NCBI GenBank assembly: GCA_012522855.1
Contig: JAAYJQ010000004.1
Span: 1 to 54,022 of the forward strand
Length of the DNA stretch: 54,022 bases
Direction: 5' to 3'
Source: Bacteroidales bacterium
Lineage (GTDB): Bacteria > Bacteroidota > Bacteroidia > Bacteroidales > UBA932
Below are positions 8,924-16,187 of the stretch, piece by piece (within the stretch, counting starts at the first letter, position 1; each line of letters starts with the position of its first letter). The notes under the pieces were generated by a model, which did no database searches, was not told where the DNA came from, and saw nothing but the letters and a program-made list of their open reading frames with translations. The position numbers were made by a program, and so were the translations under genes.

Positions 8924-9564
8924 CAGGGCTTGAAGATTTGACGGTTGACTATCGAGCGTCCCAAGGTCAATTCATCGGCATATTCCAGATCATCTCCGAA
9001 ACCGAGTCCCCGGGCAAGGGAACTCACCTTGATCCCGTAGGATTCGATCTGGCGATAGATGTAGAAGGAGGTCGTCTCCCCCTCCACGTCTCCCCGGAGC
9101 GCGAGGATCATCTCCACTTCCTCCGCTGCGGTGCCTTCCGCGCGCGTCATCGCCCCGATCCGCTCCACAAGCGCCCGGATCGTGAGGTCCGAAGGCCCGA
9201 TGCCGTTGATGGGCGAAATGATCCCGCCCAGCACATGGTAAACCCCGTGGTACTGTCCCGTGTTTTCGATGCTCATCACATCCCTGACGTTTTCTACAAC
9301 GCAGATCGTACGCGTTTCCCGAGATTTGTCGGCGCAGATCGAGCAGACTTCCTCGTCAGAGATCATCCGGCAGATACGGCAATATTTCACCTCGTCCCGG
9401 AGACGGTTGACCGCGGCGGTGAAATGATGGACGCTCTCTTCAGGCTGCCGCAGCAGATGCAGGGCAAGCCGCAGCGCGCTTCGCTTTCCCACACCGGGAA
9501 GGGAACTGATCGCTTCGACAGCATCCTCAAGCAGACGGGACGGATATTTGTCTTGAAAGTTCAT
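8923..9564 (-). CDS. recR: recombination mediator RecR
   Basis: 213 residues. A helix-hairpin-helix near the N terminus (ISSLPGVGKRSALRLALHLL) is followed by a four-Cys zinc finger (CRICRMISDEEVCSIC) and a Toprim domain (TICVVENVRDVMSIE...YHVLGG). With RecO/RecF it loads RecA onto SSB-coated gaps. Its ends overlap murQ upstream and mntP downstream by ATGA junctions. Confidence 0.96.
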   Translation of the reverse strand: MNFQDKYPSRLLEDAVEAISSLPGVGKRSALRLALHLLRQPEESVHHFTAAVNRLRDEVKYCRICRMISDEEVCSICADKSRETRTICVVENVRDVMSIENTGQYHGVYHVLGGIISPINGIGPSDLTIRALVERIGAMTRAEGTAAEEVEMILALRGDVEGETTSFYIYRQIESYGIKVSSLARGLGFGDDLEYADELTLGRSIVNRQIFKP

Positions 9565-10379
9565 GCGCGCAAAGTGCCGTTATGATAGGCGGCTATCGCT
9601 GCGCGGACCTGACCGTATTCCAGCAGCAGTTTGCGCGCAAAGCCATAATCTTCGATTCCGGTCGCCTCCATAATCATCCGCGTGCCCCGGTCCACGAGTT
9701 TGTGGTTCGTGAGTTGCATATCCACCATCTTGCTGCCTTTAACATGGCCCAAGCGGATCATCACAGCGGTTGATATCATGTTCAGTACCAGTTTTTGCGC
9801 GGTTCCCGCCTTCATCCGCGTGCTCCCGGTCACGAATTCCGGACCGACCACCACTTCGATGGGAATCTCGGAGACCTCCGCGAGCGGAGAACCTGCATTG
9901 CAGGTGATGCAGCCGGTCAGCATCCCGTTCGCGTGAGCACGCTTCACCGCGCCGATCACATAGGGCGTCGTGCCGGATGCAGCGATCCCCACCACGATGT
10001 CGTCGCGCTTCGGGTCATACGGCTGCATGTCCCGCCAACCGCCGTCCGGATCATCCTCGGCTCCTTCGACGGCGTTCCGGATCGCCGAGTCTCCGCCGGC
10101 CATGAGGCCGATGAAGACATCGTGGACCCCGTAGGTCGGCGGAATCTCCGAGGCATCCACGATGCCCAGACGGCCACTGGTACCAGCGCCCAGGTAGAAA
10201 ACCCGGCCGCCGCGACGGATCCGTTCCACGATTCCGTCCACCAGCGCCTTGATGGCGGGAACGGCAGCCGAAACTGCCACAGGAACATTCCGGTCCTCGG
10301 CGTTGATCGCTTCAAGGATCTCCAACGTGGACATCTTGTCCAGATCGTTGTAGTGAGAAGATTGTTCAGTCGTTCGCAT
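9561..10379 (-). CDS. murQ: N-acetylmuramic acid 6-phosphate etherase
   Basis: 272 residues with a SIS sugar-isomerase fold: GAGTSGRLGIVDASEIPPTYG, GLMAGGDSAIRNAVEGAEDD, and GIAASGTTPYVIGA. MurQ splits the lactyl ether of MurNAc-6-P to give GlcNAc-6-P during cell-wall recycling. It overlaps the upstream sugar-kinase gene by 14 bp and recR by 4 bp, so kinase and etherase form a two-step pathway in one operon. Confidence 0.95.
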   Translation of the reverse strand: MRTTEQSSHYNDLDKMSTLEILEAINAEDRNVPVAVSAAVPAIKALVDGIVERIRRGGRVFYLGAGTSGRLGIVDASEIPPTYGVHDVFIGLMAGGDSAIRNAVEGAEDDPDGGWRDMQPYDPKRDDIVVGIAASGTTPYVIGAVKRAHANGMLTGCITCNAGSPLAEVSEIPIEVVVGPEFVTGSTRMKAGTAQKLVLNMISTAVMIRLGHVKGSKMVDMQLTNHKLVDRGTRMIMEATGIEDYGFARKLLLEYGQVRAAIAAYHNGTLRA

Positions 10380-11247
10380 GGTATTCTACGAGCCCCTCCA
10401 TCGGAGCGGCGATGATTTTGCTGAATTTGATGTCATAGGGTTCGGCGACCCGGCGGAGAATTTCCCGCAGGGCATAGCCGAAGCCGCCGACGACGCCGAC
10501 CGGATGGGCATCGATCGGGTACTGCTTCAGCGCCCGTTCGATGAAGTCCCGGAAATTCCCGTCCACCAGTCCCCGCACATACTTGCTGGAGTCGTATCGC
10601 TCCACGATCCACGGTGCGAAGGATCCCAGGTACTTGGACGGCGCGTCGCCCCTGTAAACGTTCTTCACGACTGTCAGGTAATCAACCGGAAAATCGCCGG
10701 CGAACTCCGAGGCGACCGGTTCCGGAACCAGTCCCTTCAGAAAGTCCGACATAAAGAGTTTTCCGAGGCGCGCCCCGCCCCCTTCATCCCCCAGGATGAA
10801 TCCGGCGGAGCGTACGTTCTGGACGATCTTCTCCCCGTCGTAGAAGCAACTGTTCGACCCGGTTCCCAGGATGGCGGCGATGCCGTGCTTGCGACCGCAG
10901 ACCGCGCGGGCGGCACCGAGCAGGTCGGAGGCATATTCCAGCACAGCGTCGGGAAAGAGGGCACGGAACACCCCGTCCAGAACAAGGGCAGACTCGGGTA
11001 CCCGCTCCCCTTCGCGAGCGATCAGGCCGGCCGCATAGAAATGCACCGCGTCAACTGTCCCCGCAGCACCGAAGCCCGGGATCTGTATTTCGAAGGCGGA
11101 GACCGCCGCTTCGACGATCTCCCGGACGGCCTTGGCAGGCATGGTGGAAAGATTGATTCCCTCGGTCCGCACGTAAACGGGTTCCCCGTTCCGCTCGACC
11201 GCGCACCAATCGGATTTGGTGGCACCGCTTTCAACGATGATTGTCAT
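10366..11247 (-). CDS. BadF/BcrA-type sugar kinase, probable MurNAc/GlcNAc kinase
   Basis: 293 residues of the ASKHA kinase fold. The N-terminal phosphate-binding strand IIVESGATKSDW is followed by the ATPase motif AILGTGSNSCFYDG near residue 130 and ILGDEGGGARLGK after it, as in BadF-family N-acetylhexosamine kinases (MurK and eukaryotic NAGK relatives). Overlap with murQ argues that it makes MurNAc-6-P (or GlcNAc-6-P) for recycling. The exact sugar is inferred from context. Confidence 0.82.
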   Translation of the reverse strand: MTIIVESGATKSDWCAVERNGEPVYVRTEGINLSTMPAKAVREIVEAAVSAFEIQIPGFGAAGTVDAVHFYAAGLIAREGERVPESALVLDGVFRALFPDAVLEYASDLLGAARAVCGRKHGIAAILGTGSNSCFYDGEKIVQNVRSAGFILGDEGGGARLGKLFMSDFLKGLVPEPVASEFAGDFPVDYLTVVKNVYRGDAPSKYLGSFAPWIVERYDSSKYVRGLVDGNFRDFIERALKQYPIDAHPVGVVGGFGYALREILRRVAEPYDIKFSKIIAAPMEGLVEYHAND

Positions 11248-11312
11248 ATCGGATCCTTTTTATCGTGTTTGCAAATATACCTTTTTTTACCCATTCCCCC
11301 ATCGCAAGTTGC

Positions 11313-11918
11313 TCACGCGGAGACATATTCCCCGCGCCGCATCCAATGGAACCACCCGTAGATGGCAATGACCACATAGGCGCCGTACAGTCCGGCCATC
11401 CAGTACATCCGGGTTCGGAGACAGAGAATCGTGAGCAGAGTGTCGGCGAGAATCCAGATCAGCCACTGCTGGGGGTAGGACCGCGCAAGCCAGAACATCG
11501 CTATCGCGCACATGACGGCCACAACGGCATCCAAGTTCGACTCGTTGCCTCCGAGCAATCGCAAGGCCACGATCAAGGCCGCGGAGGCGACGACGAACAC
11601 CACGAGACTCCACAGAGCCGTCCGGGTGTCCAGCTTTCGCAAATGGATCGTCGCGTCGGTCTTGCCGGCGGCCCGGTCCGTATGCAGTTGGGAGGCAGCC
11701 TTTCGCCACTGGATGATCCCCCAGACAGACATGCCCACATAGTAGAGATTCAAGATCATCTGCGCCCACACCTGCTGTACACCGAACGAAAAGGCGCAAG
11801 ACAGCCCCATCGCGATGCCGAAGAACCACATCAGATTTTTTTGGAGCACTTCGAGGACAATGTAGATGACTCCGGTCACCAAAGCAAAGATCTCGATCGC
11901 CTGAATGATAGTTTCCAT
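11313..11918 (-). CDS. pnuC: PnuC-family nicotinamide riboside/NMN transporter
   Basis: 201 residues with about seven hydrophobic segments and the PnuC signatures VTGVIYIVLEV, NLMWFFGIAMGL, QMILNLYYVGMSVWGIIQW and the C-terminal YGAYVVIAIYGWFHW. It takes up an NAD precursor across the inner membrane. A TAnnTTTG match lies only 6 bp upstream of the ATG, which would put transcription start at or next to the start codon. Confidence 0.88.
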   Translation of the reverse strand: METIIQAIEIFALVTGVIYIVLEVLQKNLMWFFGIAMGLSCAFSFGVQQVWAQMILNLYYVGMSVWGIIQWRKAASQLHTDRAAGKTDATIHLRKLDTRTALWSLVVFVVASAALIVALRLLGGNESNLDAVVAVMCAIAMFWLARSYPQQWLIWILADTLLTILCLRTRMYWMAGLYGAYVVIAIYGWFHWMRRGEYVSA

Positions 11919-11924
11919 AATTTA

Positions 11925-11932
11925 CAAATATA
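11925..11932 (-). promoter_or_regulatory. possible -7 element of pnuC
   Basis: The complement of 11925-11932 reads TATATTTG (TAnnTTTG). It is so close to the pnuC ATG (11916-11918) that the mRNA would be nearly leaderless. The -33 region is weak. Confidence 0.4.
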
Positions 11933-11980
11933 GCAAACCTGGCGAAAATGATTATAATCGCCGGACATAACCTAACCGCC

Positions 11981-12222
11981 ACTATAGCTGATTTTCCCAT
12001 CGATTGTAGCTGATGTTCACTCCGATTGTAGCTGATGCTCACTCCGACTGTAGCTGATGTTCACTCCGATTGTAGCTGATGTTCACTCCGATTGTAGCTG
12101 ATGTTCCCTCCGATTATAGCTGATGCTCACTCCGATTGTAGCTGATGCTCACTCCGATTGTAGCTGATGCTCACTCTGATTGTAGCTGATGCTCACTCCG
12201 ATTGTAGCTGATGCTCACTCCG
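11981..12222. repeat. 22-bp tandem repeat, 11 copies
   Basis: The unit is built on TGTAGCTGATG(C/T)TCACTCCG and repeats every 22 bp without spacers; the first copy is degenerate and the others differ at one or two positions. The last unit runs directly into the inverted-repeat element at 12224. It lies upstream of pnuC. It is not a CRISPR array, since no unique spacers separate the units. Confidence 0.92.
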
Positions 12223-12223
12223 A

Positions 12224-12372
12224 TTTACAAAATGCGGGCACGGCGAAGTTGTCTGGAGTGCCGCGAAATGCTGATTCGCGTGTAAAGAATGCCCAGTTTC
12301 CGGGGGGTGTTAGCACGCACAAATGCCTCCTAGCCCCTTCCAGACCAGATCCCCGTTCCCGACTTTTGTAAA
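12224..12372 (+). repeat. hairpin element, type II, copy A
   Basis: A 149-bp element bounded by inverted repeats TTTACAAAATGCGGGCACGG and CCGTTCCCGACTTTTGTAAA. Internal dyads include CGCGAA...TTCGCG. By eye it is about 90% identical to the inverted copy at 15697-15846. Together the two copies bracket the exonuclease and RAYT operon. Confidence 0.85.
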
Positions 12373-12379
12373 TTCGGGA

Positions 12380-12700
12380 AGCAATGAGATCGGGATGAAA
12401 TTTTCCACCTCCATCCCCCTGACCATCGGACGCAGGTCGGGAAGCAGTGGGATCGACCTGAAATTTTCCGCCTCCTTCCCCTTAACCATCGGACGCAAGT
12501 CAGGAAGCAGTGGGATCGACCTGAAATTCTCCACCTCCATCCCCTTGACCATCGGACGCAAGTCGGAAAGCAATGGGACTGGCCTAAAATTCTCCACCTC
12601 CTTCCCCCTGACCATCGGACGCAGGTCGGGAAACAATGGAATCGACCTGAAATTTTCCACCTCCATCCCCCTGACCATCGGACACAGGTCGGGAAACAGT
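12380..12700. repeat. 63-bp tandem repeat, five copies plus a partial
   Basis: Units start with AGCARTGGGATCGACCTGAA-like sequence at 12380, 12443, 12506, 12569 and 12632. The period is exactly 63 bp (21 codons) with no stop in the plus frame that continues into the exonuclease gene. I regard it as non-coding because the exonuclease has a good start and a promoter-like sequence after it. Confidence 0.85.
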
Positions 12701-12834
12701 GGCTCGGCAGGGAAAAGACGGGAGGAAGGAAAGGAGGGAGATTCGCAGCGGGAGAAGAGGCGCGCAACGGGAGAAGGGCGGTACAGGTGGGTGGAAAATG
12801 CGAGCGGGTGCTCGATTATGGCCGGGAATTGTCG

Positions 12835-12842
12835 TACCTTTG
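12835..12842 (+). promoter_or_regulatory. possible -7 element of the exonuclease gene
   Basis: TACCTTTG matches TAnnTTTG and lies about 70 bp upstream of the ATG at 12914. No clear -33 TTTG accompanies it. Confidence 0.4.
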
Positions 12843-12913
12843 TTCTGCCCCGGGAATGGGGTGAACGCATGGAGGTGATTGGACCGATAACAGTGCATGA
12901 ACAAATTTGCAGG

Positions 12914-13480
12914 ATGACAGATTTTGCGGCAATAGATTTCGAGACGGCGAACGAATATTCGTCGAGTGTGTGCAGCGTGGGACTGGTGGTAGTACGGGAC
13001 GGGGTGGTCACGGACCGCTTCTATAGTCTGATCCATCCGGAACCGGAATATTTCAGTTGGTTCTGCCAGCAGGTACACGGGCTGACGGAGGAGGATTGCG
13101 CCGACGCGCCGATCTTTCCGGAGGTATGGAAGCAGATCGCGCCGCGCATCGCCAGTCAGCCGAGTCTGTTCGATGCATCCGGCCTCGGAGAGGATTCCGC
13201 GCCTCGCTTCTACGACGAGATTCCCGCATTGCCGCTGGTGGCGCATAACAGTCCTTTCGATGAAAGGTGTTTGCGCGCGGTGTTCCGGACCTATGGCATG
13301 GACTATCCCGACTATCGGTTCCACGACACCCTGCGCGCGTCGCGACGCCATTTTGGAACGCGCCTGGAGAATCATCAACTGCAAACGGTCGCGGCCGCCT
13401 GCGGTTACGATCTGCTCCGTCATCACCACGCCCTGGCCGATGCCGAGGCCTGCGCCGTCATCGCCCTGAAGCTGCTGTAA
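12914..13480 (+). CDS. DEDD-family 3'-5' exonuclease (DnaQ-like)
   Basis: 189 residues. Exo I is FAAIDFETA (Asp7, Glu9), Exo II LVAHNSPFDERCL, and Exo III HHALADAEACA with the conserved His and Asp, the full DEDDh catalytic set. An acidic insertion (about 88-108) sits between Exo I and Exo II. The family includes DNA polymerase III epsilon proofreading subunits and stand-alone repair exonucleases; a separate small gene like this is more likely the latter. I start at the ATG at 12914 (MTDFAAIDF) because the motif must lie at the N terminus, although the frame is open much further upstream. It lies inside the repeat-bounded RAYT module. Confidence 0.88.
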   Translation: MTDFAAIDFETANEYSSSVCSVGLVVVRDGVVTDRFYSLIHPEPEYFSWFCQQVHGLTEEDCADAPIFPEVWKQIAPRIASQPSLFDASGLGEDSAPRFYDEIPALPLVAHNSPFDERCLRAVFRTYGMDYPDYRFHDTLRASRRHFGTRLENHQLQTVAAACGYDLLRHHHALADAEACAVIALKLL

Positions 13481-13499
13481 TCGTTTCTGAATATGCCGC

Positions 13500-13855
13500 C
13501 GTCCGGGCCGGCAACGTGCCGGGGAGCCTCCCAGGACGGGAATACCGGGAATCCGGGCCTGGCAGGGGGCAAAAACACCGGGCCAAGACCAAAATCTCAG
13601 CAATCCGGGCCTGAGCAGCGTGCCGGGGAGCACCCCAGGACGGAAACACCGGGAATTCGGGCTTGGCAAGGGGCAAAAACACCAGGCCAAGACCAAAATC
13701 ACAGCAATCCGGGCTTGGCAAGGGGCAAAAACACCAGGCCAAGACCAAAATCACAGCAATCCGGGCTTGGCAAGGGGCAAAAACACCGGGCCAAGACCAA
13801 AATCACAGCAATCCGGGCCTGAGCAGCGTGCCGGGGAGCACCCCAGGACGGGGCG
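13500..13855. repeat. 52-bp GC-rich repeat array, within RAYT module
   Basis: About six to seven units built on ATCCGGGCTTGGCAAGGGGC recur every 52 bp. The commonest variant here continues with AAAAACACC and CCAAGACCAAAATCACAGCA. A second variant carries GTGCCGGGGAGCACCCCAGG. The TTGGC...GCCAAG arms make each unit a dyad. It is the same family as the arrays around the type I hairpin elements elsewhere in the window. Confidence 0.88.
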
Positions 13856-13956
13856 GACGGACTGGCGGGCGCCAAGGCCGAAGCAGACAAAAAAATCTAT
13901 AGGAGGGGCGGAACCGAAAGAAACAAAAAAACTTTGCAATCCTTTTTTTCGAGCCC

Positions 13957-13986
13957 TTGCACAGGTTGCCGAACCTGCTAACTTTG
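13957..13986 (+). promoter_or_regulatory. Bacteroidota promoter for the RAYT operon
   Basis: TTG at 13957-13959, a 19-bp spacer, and TAACTTTG at 13979-13986. It lies about 37 bp upstream of the first gene of the three-gene operon. Confidence 0.65.
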
Positions 13987-14022
13987 CTGCCGATGGAACA
14001 ATCCATCCTAAAAACTTAGATT

Positions 14023-14337
14023 ATGAAAACACTCCTTGAGGTCACCATCGATGACCAGATGCACGCCCGCTTCCATTGTCCCTCCGAACCCTCGGACGAC
14101 ATTGAACTGTTCAACGAAGCGTTCGTTTCTTTCCTCTTCTATCCGGATATCCCTAAAATGGAACAGGCCGTTCATGCGGTCCGACTGCTTGCGATGGCGG
14201 AAGTCTGCGCCTGCATGCAGCCTATGCAGACCCTCGCCTTCATCCACCGGGAAGCTGAAAACCTCATCCCAATCGCAAGAATGGCCATCCAAGAATTGAA
14301 CAAGCGCCTTGCTAGCCAAGGAGCGGTGATCAAATAA
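14023..14337 (+). CDS. small hypothetical protein, RAYT-operon gene 1
   Basis: 104 residues, not recognised. It begins MKTLLEVTIDDQMHARF and is helical, with no membrane segment or Cys cluster beyond CACMQ. Its N terminus resembles that of the next gene (MKTLL.VT.D, then an acidic stretch and a conserved F...F), so the two look like diverged paralogues. It sits 37 bp downstream of a promoter match and 12 bp upstream of its paralogue, in an operon with a RAYT transposase. A role with the transposase is inferred only from that arrangement. Confidence 0.75.
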   Translation: MKTLLEVTIDDQMHARFHCPSEPSDDIELFNEAFVSFLFYPDIPKMEQAVHAVRLLAMAEVCACMQPMQTLAFIHREAENLIPIARMAIQELNKRLASQGAVIK

Positions 14338-14349
14338 TCTCCGGAAATC

Positions 14350-14694
14350 ATGAAAACCTTGTTGAAAGTCACCCGTGACCGAGACGGAAGACTATCCTTC
14401 GAATCGGACTTCCCCACCGAGATGGAAGAAGTGGATGCCTTCGAACTGATGTTCTATCTGAAGTTGGGGATGATGGATCACTTGCGCGGAAAAGAGGAGC
14501 GGGCACTGATCAAGACCGTACGTTCCCTCTACCTGGGCACGCTGCTGATCGCAAAAGATCCGAAGCGCGAGATGAAACGGATTTGGAAGAAAATGATGCG
14601 GGTTTTTCCGTTCTTCGAAGAAATGCAGGACAAGATGCTTGCCTCGGGACTGCTCCGGCCGGATCCTGCCGACCGCAAGCAGCCATATTCCTAG
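14350..14694 (+). CDS. small hypothetical protein, RAYT-operon gene 2
   Basis: 114 residues, not recognised. It begins MKTLLKVTRDRDGRLSFESD and continues with an acidic segment (TEMEEVDAFELMFYLKLG) and a strongly basic middle (DPKREMKRIWKKMMRVF). It is a probable paralogue of the preceding gene by its shared N terminus. Its TAG stop is followed immediately by the ATG of the RAYT gene (14695), which implies coupled translation. The basic region could contact nucleic acid, but that is a guess. Confidence 0.75.
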   Translation: MKTLLKVTRDRDGRLSFESDFPTEMEEVDAFELMFYLKLGMMDHLRGKEERALIKTVRSLYLGTLLIAKDPKREMKRIWKKMMRVFPFFEEMQDKMLASGLLRPDPADRKQPYS

Positions 14695-15627
14695 ATGGGC
14701 ACCGTAGAAAACCCCGGCAGAAACGTCTGGTCAGACCGCCCGGTCGCAGGATACGCACACATCTACTCAGACGGGACGAGTATACCCTTGCTCGGCCAGA
14801 GCCGTCGCGACAACATCGACCTGATGAATATGCTCGCTGTCTCTGCCTTCACCTGCCGCGTCCGTTTACTGGTGATCTGCTTGATGTCCACACATTTCCA
14901 TGTTATCGCCGAGGGGCCTGATATGTGCTGCCATCGGTTCATGCGATCGATGAACCGGAAGCTGGACCTCTTCATCAGCCGGAAGAAATTGCGGAATACT
15001 CTAACGGGTTCCATCCGAGTCGCGATGGATCCGATCCACACCGAGACGGAACTCATGAGCAAGATCATATACGTCTACCGGAACCCGATCGCGGCGGGTT
15101 ATCCAAGAATGCCTTGGGAATATGAATGGGGTTCCGGGGATATCTATTTCGTGGATCACAAGGCAAAATCGCTGATCGGTCGGCCGCTGCATACATGGAC
15201 TGTCCGGGAGCAGCGTCTGCTTTTCCACACGCACATCAAACTTCCCCAACTCTGGAGATGCTCGGATGAGGGGCTGATTCTGCCGCACAGCTATCTGGCG
15301 TGGGACCTGGTGGAAGAACACTTCAAGAACCCGAAAATCTTTCTGGCCTTCCTGCATCAGAAAAAAGATGTCGAAGCGGCGATTGACCGAGAATGCGCGG
15401 GAGGGATGATTCAAAGGGCCAGCGAGACACAACTCAGGGTGGAAGCCCGTGAAGCGTTCCGGAATCTGTTCGGGAATTTGTCGTATCCGCAGGCCAGCCT
15501 CGAACAGAAGATGGTCATTGCCCAGAAACTCTGGGCTGCGCGGCGAACCTTTTCGCTTTCCATACTCAGCCGGGTCACCTTGGTCGACAAACATATTCTT
15601 GAAGCAGCCTTCGGAGTCAAGAAATGA
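14695..15627 (+). CDS. REP-associated tyrosine transposase (RAYT, Y1/HUH family)
   Basis: 310 residues. The HUH metal motif is MSTHFHVIAEGP (His67, His69). The nucleophile region IIYVYRNPIAAGYP matches the RAYT Y-x-x-x-NP-x-x-AG block (Tyr about 126). A C-terminal extension of about 150 residues follows, including a basic, HTH-like region near the end. RAYTs are domesticated IS200/IS605-type single-strand nucleases that cut and join hairpin (REP) repeats. It directly abuts the upstream small gene. It lies between inverted copies of a 150-bp hairpin element and next to a 52-bp dyad array, the kind of DNA such an enzyme would act on; that link is inference. Confidence 0.87.
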   Translation: MGTVENPGRNVWSDRPVAGYAHIYSDGTSIPLLGQSRRDNIDLMNMLAVSAFTCRVRLLVICLMSTHFHVIAEGPDMCCHRFMRSMNRKLDLFISRKKLRNTLTGSIRVAMDPIHTETELMSKIIYVYRNPIAAGYPRMPWEYEWGSGDIYFVDHKAKSLIGRPLHTWTVREQRLLFHTHIKLPQLWRCSDEGLILPHSYLAWDLVEEHFKNPKIFLAFLHQKKDVEAAIDRECAGGMIQRASETQLRVEAREAFRNLFGNLSYPQASLEQKMVIAQKLWAARRTFSLSILSRVTLVDKHILEAAFGVKK

Positions 15628-15696
15628 TCTTTTGCCACAGGCAGGCGCTCTGACTTGAATTGGGAGGAACCATCAGGACCGTTATGGCGAAAGATA

Positions 15697-15846
15697 TTTA
15701 CAATTGTCGGGAACGGGGATCGAGCTTAGAAGGGGCCAGGAGGCCTTTGTGCGTGCTAACACCCCCCGGAAACTGGGCATTCTTTACACGCGAATCAGCA
15801 TTTCGCGGCACTCCAGACAACTTCGCCGTGCCCAGCTTTTGTAAAT
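15697..15846 (-). repeat. hairpin element, type II, copy B (inverted)
   Basis: 150 bp, bounded by TTTACAATTGTCGGGAACGG and CGTGCCCAGCTTTTGTAAA. Read on the minus strand it matches copy A at 12224-12372, with about 85 bp identical in the middle and changes mostly near one end. It carries GGCCTCC(T)GGCC and CGCGAA...TTCGCG dyads. Confidence 0.85.
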
Positions 15847-15854
15847 CTGCGGGG

Positions 15855-16072
15855 CAGAAAGACAGAAGGGCAGAGGACAGGGGGCAGAAGGGCAGAAGGA
15901 CAGAAGGCAGAAGGACAGAAGGACAGAAGGGCAGAAGGACAAGGGCAGGGGGCAGAAGGACAAGGGCAGGGGGCAGAAGGACAGAAGGCAGAAGGGCAGA
16001 AGGACAAAAGGGCAGAAGGCAGAAGGACAGAAGGCAGAAGGGCAGAGGACAGAGGGCAAAAGGACGAGAGCC
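15855..16072. repeat. purine-only GGCAGAAGGACA low-complexity tract
   Basis: More than 200 bases consist almost only of purines and isolated C on the plus strand, built from variations of GGCAGAAGGACAGAAGG. It follows hairpin copy B directly. No gene is credible in it; the Cys/Pro/Leu/Ser frames opposite are compositional. Confidence 0.8.
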
Positions 16073-16084
16073 GGGGCAACGAAA

Positions 16085-16116
16085 GAGGCCGTATTCCTTG
16101 CAAGGAATACGGCCTC
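16085..16116. terminator. 32-bp perfect palindrome downstream of fba
   Basis: GAGGCCGTATTCCTTG is followed with no loop by its exact complement, then TTTCG on the minus strand. It lies about 70 bp downstream of the fba stop and probably acts as its terminator, perhaps from both sides. Two copies of TGCCGGAATGTTCA (16127 and 16152) fill the gap to fba. Confidence 0.65.
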
Positions 16117-16187
16117 GATATCAGGATGCCGGAATGTTCAAAAGGATCCGAGGTGCCGGAATGTTCAGCAGAATCCGGCAACGGGGA

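Larger units (their letters stand above)
12224..15846. mobile_element. candidate composite element: RAYT operon between inverted hairpin repeats
   Basis: A 3.6-kb unit bounded by two ~150-bp type II hairpin elements in inverted orientation (12224-12372 and 15697-15846). It contains a 63-bp repeat, a DEDD exonuclease, a 52-bp dyad array and the three-gene RAYT operon. I see no obvious target-site duplication outside the ends (CTCCGA on one side, AGATAT on the other). It may be a mobile unit or two independently placed repeats. Confidence 0.5.

Noticed and set aside
11919..11980. Riboswitch upstream of pnuC
   Set aside because: The leader is too short if the TATATTTG at 11925-11932 is the promoter, and no conserved TPP, preQ1 or NAD aptamer core is visible.
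11981..12222. CRISPR array
   Set aside because: The 22-bp units are contiguous with no unique spacers and no cas genes are in the window; the same applies to the 52-bp arrays.
12584..13702. 372-codon minus-strand frame across the exonuclease gene
   Set aside because: Runs through repeats and opposite a motif-complete exonuclease; no recognisable protein.
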